Source: Ligula intestinalis
Lineage: Eukaryota; Platyhelminthes; Cestoda; Diphyllobothriidea; Diphyllobothriidae
Reading direction: 5' to 3'
Length of the DNA stretch: 64,000 nt
Assembly (NCBI GenBank): GCA_036362985.1
Contig: JAYGXS010000002.1
Coordinates: 94,936,559-95,000,558, forward strand
Shown: piece after piece, positions 24,401-36,400 of the stretch
How the letters are laid out: every line of letters begins with the position of its first letter
Position numbering within the stretch: position 1 is the first letter of the stretch
The notes under the pieces: generated by a model
The model's database searches: none
Seen by the model: the letters and a program-made list of their open reading frames with translations, nothing else
What the model was told of the DNA's origin: nothing
Translations under genes and position numbers: made by a program

Positions 24401-27400
24401 AAACATTTTCTTCCCTGCCCATCCTATTAACCCACCTCACAAAACCCGATAACCACCGTTTTTGCAGGACAAAATGCTGGGACTAGGAGTATATGAGTGG
24501 GCCTACATAAGCTACTTTTGCCCAAGTCGCTACCCAGTATTTTGATGGAGGACCATGAATTCTACTTCCTTGACACAGCGCGGGCCGGCAATAAAAGTAG
24601 ACGAGTCTTGCTGGAAATCTGGCACTTTGACAGCATCTGCATAAACAAACGAATGGGTGTACCATCTCTCCCCCCCCTGCCACCACGCGTTATGCTCACA
24701 GGCTTCATTTCCCCGCCAAAGGGCTCACGGCCACCGCACTGGGAGATCAGTCCTTGACACAGAACCTTCCCTTGGTATTATCAGACTACAGACCGGCCCA
24801 GTTTGATGTACGTACATCGTCTGCAGCAGTTAGAAGGCCGCTCCAGTTATCATATTTACTTCTTCGCAAGGAGGATCTAGCATTCGTATATATTCGCTTC
24901 TATTTTTAAAAATTTCGACTCCTGCGGAATTGGAGTCGAAATTTGAGGAAATTACGTTCATTTTCCAACCTTTCTGCTGCCGTAGCCTTGCCACCAGATT
25001 CTGTGGTAACGGATGTAGTGAACCTGGTTGCTGTTCTGTCCGAAAACTCAGACCGAAGGCGGGAAAACTAGGAAACCCCACACAATGTCGGTGTTGGGTC
25101 AGCTTCTGAATGGGTCTCCGATTTACCCGACAACGGGGACGCTATATTTAGGAAAGTAACATTAAGCTCGTGTGAAAAGGAGGCCTATGCGTTACTTTGA
25201 AGGTAATATCCATAATTTTCAGCAAAAAACGGCTCCATTCACTGAGAGCAAAAGTTAAGGTACTGTAAAAGTCATACAATATTCAAAGTCTAAAGGTTTG
25301 CATAGTATCCACATCTGTTATGGAGACAGGTCTAATTTCAAAGTCTGAATTTCCGTTTCTTCGCATGGGCTAGGAATGGGAGTATAGAGTGCCGACATGC
25401 CGATGTGTTGCAAGACATATGACGGAAGCTTCGGCGTACAGTACGGGAAGACATCGCAACCATTAGTTCAGATTGTAGTAGAGGCTGAGTGACCTCACTA
25501 AAGGTGCGATCAGCAAACATTCTTGACCGTCTTAAAGTGTCGCTGTGTTATAATGTCACCTAAAAAACACAGGAAACACCGGCAGCTAAAGAGAACATTC
25601 GGAGGATACGTTTAAAAAGGAACCAGTCTTTTTAAGTAAGGCTGGAGAGATAACTGGAGAGCAATAAACAAGGCGGGGGAGAATGCAGGCATGTTTAAAT
25701 TGCCAAATTAGGGCTTACAGTGTGTGATATGAACGCAAACGGCGGATATAATATAAAAGTTTACGGATTTCAATAAAAGCCCTTCAATATGAAGATTAAA
25801 TGAGAGGTGAGGTGCCAGAGTAAAATCAAGGAGCTGGACAGCGTACTTTTGCTTCTTGGGTGGTACAGTATGTCCTCGGGAGTAGATGCAGGCAGTCTCC
25901 GTCAAGGTTGTCTACTGTCTACCTAGTGCACCCAAAAAAAACACTATTTTGTTGAAAGTCTAATTGTTGTCCATCCCCCACACACACGAACATCGTGACC
26001 GCCTAACGTACAGATTTTGAGCGTTCAGGGTTATGTCACAAGCACATTGAAAATATTCAAGGCTTACAAGAGAACTCTTAGCAGCGTAGATTCGTGCACC
26101 ATTGTAGACTCTATCCTGCAATTTGAGCGAATCTTAGCCTTGTAATGTTTGAAAATGTCCAATTAAGCTCACAGTGGATTTTATTTTTATGGTCGGACTT
26201 TTAGCTCTAGATTGCTTAACATACCTCCTTCATCTCCAGTGTTCTCAGGGTGTTGGACGTACTTCTACTTTTAGTTCTTGCGGCTGCGATCCTGACTGAT
26301 CTAGCCGGCCTCGATGATATCCCATACGGTGCTTTTCCACGCGCGACAATCCGTGGCAGCAGACCCAGACTGCTCGAATCATTGTCTTCGGCAGCGTCGG
26401 AGACGGAATACCGAAGTTCCAAGAACCGCTTCCATGTCCTGACAGACTGAGTCGAGCCAGGTTTTACGCTGTCCCCCTCTTCAACGTTTCCAATTGGGTA
26501 GCAGCTTCGAGTTGAGAGCAGTAATACTGAGCTCGTGATGTTGACGGTGAAGAACGTGTCCAAACCACCTCAGTCGTCGTTCTTGGATGGTCTGGGATAT
26601 CATTGCGATGTTGTGGTTGGGAGTGTGGACTATCTCATTTGAGGCAAAGTCAGTGTACTTGACTCGAAGTATGGTCCTTAAGCAGTAGTGGTCAAATACT
26701 TCCAGTTTTCGTTCATCTTCCACGCGCATAACCCAGCATTCGCATTCGTATACAAGAACAGATCGTACAGATGCACGGCACCCGCGGACCTTTGTGGACA
26801 ACGAAATACCGCATCGGGTCGATAGGCACTTTCGAAGGCTGGACACTTCATGACACGTGGTCGGATGTAGTTATTCACGTCCCTTAAATGTGCCATTGTT
26901 CCTCTCAGCTGGTATAAAAATGATTACCATCTAGTAGTTTCCTCTAAGCATTAGATTGTCTTGCCTTCACTTCTTTTTCCTGCTTCACCTTTGCTTCCCT
27001 TAGGCTCATCACAAAATCTCAGGGAATTCTCTACGAAAACGCACTCATCCAGCTGGGCTTCCGGTGTGAGTACCGCAATAATCTGGGTCGCCTACAACTT
27101 TACTATGGCAACAAGAGCACCGCAGCCTTCACCTCCATAGTACCCACTATTCGATACACCGAGATCTCACCTACGACGAGTTTCAGTCCCCTCAATCTCG
27201 ATCTTCGTCCGGCACTGGCTACCCTTGATCCCGGCACTCAGATGCAGCAGCTCCTCAACGTGGAATGCTTGACCGATTTCAGGCAGCCCCCGGTGCTCTC
27301 TGTCTCCTTCTCGTAGGTGTCCGTTTTTAAATTTGTCTCGCGATAATCTTCTGTTACCATTATCATCAAGTTTTCCTTTCTAAGCAATACTTTCGGTAGA

Positions 27401-30400
27401 TTTGTAAGGCTACAACAGGACGGAGAACCTTCATGACTGTATAAATTGGAAATGAGGCATCCCAAGAACTGTAATTTGAAGAGTTTTTTGGGACAAAAAA
27501 GAACAAATTTAATCAGTAAATTTTTGAGTTTTGTTTCCCAGCTCGTCTTCAGACTAACAAGAATGTCTAACGGATAATTAAACTTTCATACTTGCAGAAA
27601 CAAGCAATAGTCAGAGAACTGATTGGTAGCCAAGGTATCTATCAGTCGTTTACAAGATCCCATGCGAAGCTTGTGATACCGTATATTGTGGCAAATCAGG
27701 AAGGTCCGTCTCCACACTCATCAACGAGCATCAAGCGGCAGTGGGGAGACGTGACCATTTACCCGAATTGGCTATGAATAATCTTGATACAGGCCACACC
27801 TTCCCATGGGACAAAACGCGCATCGTCGGTTTTCGCCCCTCCGAAAAGGTCGAGCATTTCTTGAGGCCATGCACTCCGATGATTCATGCGTAATTCGACG
27901 CATAGAGTTAGATGGAATTTATAAAAATCGCGAAGAACGGTGGAAGAGACAAGGGCCGCACAATACAGACTGGCAGAAACCACAGCTACCAATCAGCTCT
28001 CACTCCAAATGACTATTGATTTTTCTGCACGTTTGAAATTCTAATTGCTCCTTGCACATTCTCGCTAGTCTGAAGACGAGCTAGGGAACCAGTCTCGAAA
28101 ATTTACTGATTTAGTTTACCTTTTTGCGCCAAAAATATGTTTTCTTCAAATTCCTGCAGGTTCCTACGCACATTAACACCTCCGCATTGACATTGACTGT
28201 TAGGCAAGCTGGAAGCTATTCCCCCTTCCGTGTGCATCCCTTTACGAATACCTTCAAAACAGATCCTGCCTCAGCGAACTTTCGCCAATAGCGTCCTCGA
28301 TCTGCAGCGACAACAACTGGTCATACCTAGCTGTTTTTAAGGCATTACCTCGAGAAATATCGAAATTGCAGTTTGGATCTCCAGACCTAACCAAACTGTC
28401 GGTACTCAAAAGTCTGCAATGGTTCTTTAATGATTACCTTGCTAGAACAACAAAGCAATGGCATACTGATCCCTTCACAGTTAAATTTGGAGGTCTTTGA
28501 GTCAACCATGAGTACCTAGGAGATCCTTCCACAGGAAGGAAATACATTGCAAACTACAGGGGAGGGTGAATCGTAAATCCGTGCATCTAATAGTAGACCG
28601 AAGAGAAGAGTTAAAATCTTAATCCTGGAGTATCAAGGAATACTGTCGTTAAAAATCGGCTACGTAGTTTTACAAACGCATATTTAGGATTAATGCTCTT
28701 CTTTAAAACACTTTTTGCGTGCGTAGTAACACTACTTCTATTACCACCCCCAACTACGATGCCGGTGCTTTGCTTGGGGAACATCACAAGTACTAGCCGT
28801 TCCACGCTTGTTTATACTCTCTATAAATTCCGTTGTTCATCTCCGACAACTTTTGCTGCCGTTGATCAGTCTGCTCTAACGCTTGGACCTACTCCACCTC
28901 GGACCACATCGAGTAGATCACATAAACCTTCCTACCACTGTGGCATCCGTTTTTGCGAGGGGGGAGTCCAGCGGATCGCGTGTTCTATACAGCTGCTAAA
29001 TCTTGTTTTGAGTGCAGTGCTTTCGACCAACTTACACCTTCAGTTCATTGTATCCCTTCAACTCACTCCTGTTTTCCCGCCTGTGAATCATTAATTTATC
29101 CTGTTTACTACATAAACTTATACCTTTTCAATCTATTCCCTGCGCCAGTTAGCATTCAGAGTTCAGAAAAATCTATTCCGAATGCGTCTGGCACCTTCAT
29201 TTTCGTAACTATTCACTGCGTTGATTACTCTGAACGAACTGTATATAAGTGATAGCTACCATTTATATTTTAGAACCGGATACGAAAGAATTTGTTGAGA
29301 AGTAGAAGACGAATCGATCGCTGGGACAGTATGTTTATTCGCCTGGCGTTTCGAAATCGGTCAGGGGAATAAACATATTGTCCCAGCAATCGATTCGTCT
29401 TCTACCTCTTAATTACTTCCTGGGGCTCGCACGTTCGCTTGTATTAAAAAGGATCTATGTAAAAAATTTAATACGTGGCCTATCGTTCGCATGTCTGTCC
29501 ATTACCGTAGCCTGATCTCAATTGAATAGAACATAACTTTAACTGTATTTTCGCTCGACCAAACTTTGAGTATTTTGTTCCTCATTTTCGTTTTCCTTCC
29601 TGTTCGTCACCAGCTAAATGGTTTGTTAACACTAGTAGCATTTTTCCAGAGGGTTTATTCGATCACATTGGAGTAACTTTTTGTCCTGAGTGCTAGTTGA
29701 CTCCCGCGTCAGGCGATTTGGATTTCAGGTCGCCTTTGGTCAACCTCAATTTCTTTCTCATTAGGCTCGTCGTAGTCACCCCCTTCTCTCCTTCATGCGG
29801 CTGATACTGAATAATATTGTAAGCTGGATGAAGATCGATGTTCCGTTACTGCTGACTGCTCGATTTTTTAGCCGTCTGTGCTCATTACAATTCTTCTCAG
29901 CCAATCATAATTATGGCTAATTTCAACGTTGCGTGTGGCGACATAAGAGTTTTGAACCGAGTCGCGCCTTATGGCTAACTACAGTTTTTTATTCGATCTC
30001 CCCCTGCGTATTTTAGTCACCATAACTCGGTTCAGAGAGATTATATTTTTCCTTTTCAACATCCCACACAAGCATTCTCAACTTGGCTCGTCTGTTTAAG
30101 CAGATTTTTGATTCATGCACCAACTCCTGCCCGTTGTTCATTGGTGATTGGTAGACTGCATTGTCCAGATTGAAAGGCAGATGACCATTTTTGGTTTATT
30201 TAATGTCGCCGAGCAGCCCTGCCCTGTGAAAATCTCCTGGGGATTGGCCTTTATAGAGAATTTGCTTTCTTCCTACTAGTTCTTGCCTGTTAGTTGTCTA
30301 TGCTTCCACCCGCCATGGTCGCTGTCGGGTAATTGCGCATTTGAGTTCATCGAGCAATCTGCTTTTGTTGTCCTTTTTTGTTTCTAGACATCTCTGCGGG

Positions 30401-33400
30401 CCGATTAATTTCTCTGTTACTCTACCAATCCTCCTGGTGAAGTTCATGCAACCTGCCACGATGGACCAAGCCACCTTCTTTTCGCGCTGGAAACTGCTTT
30501 GTCAGTACGTGCAGTTACTCTCCTTCGTTGCCTTCTATTTATAGGTCGTAGCGGCCACCCGCACGCCCACTATAATCCCCAGCTCCCGTAACCACCGCTT
30601 GAGGCCGTAATTGCTGCGGCGGTGGTTTGTCACTTCGCTTTTAGTCATTAATTGCCGCGATTTCGTTGTCCGTGTTGGATGCGGGCTTGATAGTTGCGCG
30701 ACGGAGTTGTTGCTGGGCCCGGCCCGGCCACCCTTCCCACGTGACTGATTCTCCTGCTCAGACAATGGGTCAGTTCGCAGTACGGGAACGACAAATCGTC
30801 GCGCTTGTTGATTGACTGTGAGCTTGAGAACCATGACTCGAGCAGTTCGCGGCTCACGCAGTTGTCACCTCTTGCGGGGATTTTGGTCTCCAAAAAACTT
30901 GACAATATGCCCCGGTCCCGTCGAGTGAACTGCAACTTGGGAGTTAGTGTCCTTCTTCTTCAATGACGTTGCGTGTTCGGCCATTCGCGCCTGGCAAAGA
31001 AAATTCCTCGGTGAGGTTGTCTCTAGCGGTCTCAAATTAGTCTCAATGGATATCAGATAGTGAGAAACATTGTCCAAAGAATGTCTCCAAATGTTGAAAA
31101 TAACTTGTCAAGTTATTTTCATTGACATGTTAGAAGCATTGTTCATTCTTTCAAGTAGATCTTCTTTTCCTTGAATTGGAGCATTCCTTCTCACATTAGA
31201 TTAAATTTGCGAGAAGGCCTCCTCGCAGGGGTTCAGGGAAGGAGAATACCTGGGTAAGAAGTGTATCTCGTATGGAAACGTGTCCTAGAATTCTTGAATG
31301 GAATGGTGGAAACGAACGTTGTCCATAACAATGATGTATTTCCCGTCGTCGTCAAGAATATCTTGAAGGGCTGCCAAGAAATGTTTGAATACATTTCCAT
31401 CTACGCAATCAAGCACTGATTCGCCGCTAATGACGCTAATTGCATTGACGGCGAGGATCATAGTTATATTAGGTTCTTGACTGTTTTGGATTATAATTTT
31501 AGGAGTTTCTCCACGTAAAGCCCGGCCGCGATTCTTCGTCATGTGAAGCGAAAATGGGCTTTCATCAACAAAAATGACATTCCTGTAGCGAATATCAATA
31601 GGAATTCCGGTGTACCACTCAGCGTCGAGTTTTCTTTCCTGTTTTACAAGTAGAATATTTCTACTGATGCGGACTAGTCTCACAACTTTGTAGGTATAGT
31701 TAAGATGTTTAAGCCACTTCCGCACAGTTTATACATGCACGATAATACCGAATTTTTCAATTATACATAGTCTTGATATCAACTAATCCGGTTTTTTATT
31801 TCAACAAATCTGGTTTTGCTTTCAACTGATCCTGTTTTGTGGGAGAAATAGGGTAGGAAAGTGATTGAAGAGGAAGCGCAGAAGATTGCGTGCCAGTCTG
31901 TTATCCTTTTAAACTAATCCGCGCGCAAGTCATCGCCTCTGCACTGTTCTGTTGTAGAGTATACGATTGATATCATCGAAAATGCCCTCGCGCGAAACAG
32001 TAGGACGCGCTGTTTTAGCGTTCGGTGGTTACGAGTCTTTGTGGTAAGGGACACACCTAGAAGGAGCCTTTTCTGTCCCGAAAAGGACCTGGTTACTTCG
32101 CCATCACGCAGCCTTCCTAACACACACACACTGCCGTTCTGGTTTGTTAGGTTTATGGCGATGTTGAAAGTTATATCATTTTCATTCTGCCTTTGCCGCC
32201 AATCACCGACAGTTCCCCCGTCGACTTCGATTAGGGGCACCGCGTGCTCCAACAAGCCGCAGCAAACGTTTAAGCAAGCTGCACGAAGGCTATAGCAAGC
32301 TAAAAGCAACGCAGCGAACTACCACGAAGGAAATAAGAGATAAGGCAGACTCGCGGAGAATCTACCCACTCGCTCGTCACTCCTACCTCCGTTTCCAGTG
32401 TAAAGACAAAGTCAATAAGACCGGGGATGAAGGAGGGTGTAGATGTCTGGCGCGGTTGTCACTCAACATGCGCTCACTTGAATCAGCCAACTCGCTAGGT
32501 AAGCTCCCGCGTGCGCTGGAGCGCCATAAAGAACACATTAAGATGGAGCCGTTGCAGCCTGACTCTCAGTCCTCCCTCTCCTCCCATACGGACACACAAA
32601 CACGCGTATAAAAGGAGCAGCAACGTAGGGGGCCCGAGTTTGCCCGTCAGTTGCCAAAACCTCCAAGCCACGGCTTTGGCGCGCCTGGTGGATATATCAT
32701 GAGGTTTCTTGAGAACGTTGAATGCAGGCGGGTCCCCAACAACTGCTCGGATTCTTTGTTTGAGGTTGTCTCCTGCAGCATTTTGGCTAAAGAACCTAAC
32801 TACTAGGTAGTGGTTGTAGTGGCAAGCAAATCTATTTAATGGTGGTTCATGCTCGCTATGTCACAATGCCGTTATTGGGACTTGCGGTATTTTATAAGGC
32901 AGTCAGTGCGCCAGACCTGGCCAGAACCGGGAGCCTGCTTATTTCGCATCTTACCTTCACTGAAGGCCGCGCTACTATACGCCACCTGTGGACGCTCCAG
33001 GTCGCCAGCAGCTAGGCTAACGGTTAACCCTCCTTTTCTGTGTAACTTGCTTTCCAGATCCGATGCCGCCAATCGTCACGCATGGAGAGGTACCGTTCGG
33101 AACATCATTGAGGCCGACTAGATTAGGCATGATCACAGCCGTAACAAGTACCCCTATTTCCCGTAACTGGACTATAAACCATGCCAGTTCTTGCTGTATT
33201 CTGATTCTCTCTGAAGATGGCCGCCTGCACGAATCCGAAACATCAGACAATGCTGAGACAATACACCGGAGGCAGGATCGGGCGAAGTGGCCTAAAAAGT
33301 CCACCAGGCCGGCATCGCGTAGCCCCCAGCGAGTCTTCACAGAAACAAGGAAGCACCTCGGATCCCATCCGATTGGGAGTCTCATATATGCCGCATTCAG

Positions 33401-36400
33401 GAGCCATCGGAGAGCCTGTCTCTCCATACTAAGAAGACCGACTTAAACCGTCTCTCGGCAGCCTTCTAACTGATATTGACTACGCCGATGAATTTTCGCT
33501 GTTAGCCTCAAGCCTTGGTGGTCTACAGTTGGTAGTGTCGCGGTTAAATGAGATCGCTATATCGGTTGGCATGTTCATAAATTCCGGAAAGGCAAAGTTA
33601 TTCTTTAGCTGCATGCCTGACCAGGAGATGGCACCCCTGGGGATTAATGACCATCAATTTGAAGAAGTAGACAGCTTTAAATACCTCGGGGCGAGGCTGC
33701 TACCGAATGGGCAGAGCAAGGATGACATTGTCTCCTGTATCGATGCTGCTCGCTGGGTTTTCTCAATCCTTCGAAAGCGCCTTTGGATCCGACGTGACAT
33801 CTCCATTGCCACGAAGATTCGTGTATACCGTGCATCCATCCGGTCAGTTCTCCTCTATGGATGTGAATGCTGGGCTGTGCGCGCTGAAAATGAGCGAAGA
33901 CCACCGGTGCATGAGGACGATCCTGCGAGTTAAGTATAGTGACTTCATCTCAAATGAGACTGTCCGCATCCGCTTCGATCGCATCACGAGGATATCTCAG
34001 GTCATTCGAGAAAGGCGACTGATGTGGTTTGGACACGTTCTCCGTCGTTCGCCCCACGGGCTTAGATATGCTGTCCTTGACCCGGCGCCGCAGCCCACCT
34101 GGAACCGTCGAAGAGGAGGACAACGGAAGACTTGGCTCGACACCGTCCGTCAAGACATGGGAGCAGTTCTTGGATTGCCATTCTTCGGTCTCCGTCGCTG
34201 GAGTAGAGACTGGGTGGAGCTTCCTAGATCCGCTGCCGCATGGAGAGCTACCGTTTGGGACATCATTGAGGCCGGCTAGATCAGGCGTAAACCCTGCCGT
34301 AACAAGTACAAGTATTTCCAAACCACGGTTTTTTTAACGCGTCAAGCCCTTCAGCTGAGTTGTCATAGGAAGGGCTAATGCAGTATCGTCCCTTCTCTCA
34401 TCTTCCATGTCCACGTCGGTGAGCCACCTGATCCTTGAATTGGAGGCAAATGACTGGTTCGACATGGGCCTTTTTTAACGTTTGTCGTACCCTCATTCTT
34501 GTCGCCGTCTTGGTCCAACAGAATTCAATATCTAACGTGATTAAACACCTAGCACGCGGCGCCTACTTCCACCGTAGTGCCACAGCCACTTTTTCCGAAA
34601 TTTACAACACAGCACCATCTAGTACTTGAGCATTGCGAAATTGGCCGGTTAACGATCCCGCGGATGTATTGCCGTCTGCGCGTATTCATTATGAAAACTG
34701 ACACAAATTTTCCCCTCCTTTTATTCAGACCTGAGCAAGAATCTCAACGCGCTGCGCCCGGCCAAATGTCGGTTGATCCGGAAGAGGCTAAGCAAAGGGT
34801 GAGTACGCATTGCGTGTCTTCATTTTCCTACCCTGCTGTAGGCTTTTAAACTCTTTGCTCTTCTGGTTGAGTCTTTTCATCCGCCTGGATAATAATTACT
34901 ATTTCCTAGAAGAAGTGAACAAACTATCTACGTTATATTCCTAAAACGTTAAGTATAGACTATTTTGACATTTAAAAAAACCCGTGGGTGTTTGACTTGA
35001 CGAAAACTTGTCCCAATATACTGCACTGATTAGATGGGCATAAAACTAGAGTACAGTAAGACCGAAAGCGTGCGAAGTCAGTTGTCACAGCTGAGAAGAA
35101 CCCCTTGGTGCTCCCTGCATTACGTTCGTGGATCCTCATGAAATGTGAAAATCGGCGAAGTAAAACCCATATGTTTATGTGGTTCTTTTGACAAGCAGAC
35201 TGGAATGCCCATTTCTGGCTTATTAGCCCTCATCAGCCGGTCATATCCAACACATCAGGCTTGAACCCATGTCTTGTTGGTTAGAAATGTAATGCTCTGA
35301 CAATGGGTTTTCACACTACTCTTTGTTAATTCACCTGATCACAACCGACAGGGCACCGAGTCCGTGTCTCCATGGTTAAGACATTGGATGCCTAACCCAA
35401 AGGTCGCGGGTTCGCAGCCCTACTTTGTTCTTAAGCGCCAATCAGATTGACGTACACCCATTTAGCTCGCTACGCGGGATCAACCCTCCCCTATGTACGC
35501 CCATTTAGCTCGTGTGTGTGTGTCGTAGCCCATAGTTGGATCAGGAATCCCCGCCGGAATCCAAACTGGGAGTAGTTGGGAGACGGAGAAAAGCCGCGAC
35601 CTCGACCGGCTTGAGCCACAGGTCCGTGGGAGTGAGGTGGGTGCCTGGCCGAGAACTGCAGGCGAACAGATGACGGCAGTCATGCGGCGAGACGCCGCAG
35701 TCGGGACAGCAGTCGGGTATGGATGGGTCGAGCCGGTGCTGGTACTGGCGAAGGAGCATACAGTAGCCACTGCGTAGCTGCGCCAGAGTACAGCGAGTAA
35801 CCCTCGGGAGATGTCGTTCCGAGGCCGCGATCGGAGGCGGATAGCCACCCAAAAGGACCGGGGGACGGTAACCTCGTTTCTCCTCGACAACGACTCTCTG
35901 GTGGAGACGCTGGAAGCCTGTCTTGGTGGCAGAGCTATCAACAGGTAGATCCGCGAGAGACGAGGCAACAGCTTCCTTGTGGAGTGCTCGAATAGACGGC
36001 CGGACTTTGCGGCAGGGCTCGGGAGCGGTGCAACGGTGATGATTGGGATGGCCGGGTTGCGAACAACTCCACCAGAACTGCTGGCTAAGGAGAGTGTTGT
36101 GATTGGCGAACGGTAGAACAGAAGCCTCCGCATGAAGATGATCTATAGGCGTTATTTTATAGCAACCCATGATCGAGCGGAGGGCAGCGTTCTGTGCCGA
36201 CTGGAGGCGGCGGAGGCTGGAAGAGCTCATCGTAGGAGACCAGATTGATGCCGCATAAGTGAGGTGCGGCTTGGCCAGCGCCTTGAAAGCAGTCGACAGA
36301 GTCTCTTTCGCACAGCCCCAGGATGTGCCTGCTAGAGCCTTGAGGACCTTGGTGCAGCGGCTTACTTTGCTTGCGGTCTCCCTGGCATGGTCTGCGAACG

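Noticed and set aside
28693..29094. Plus-strand ORF of 133 codons with a hydrophobic start
   Set aside because: No similarity to any family I recognise, no splice or context support, composition like the surrounding intron.
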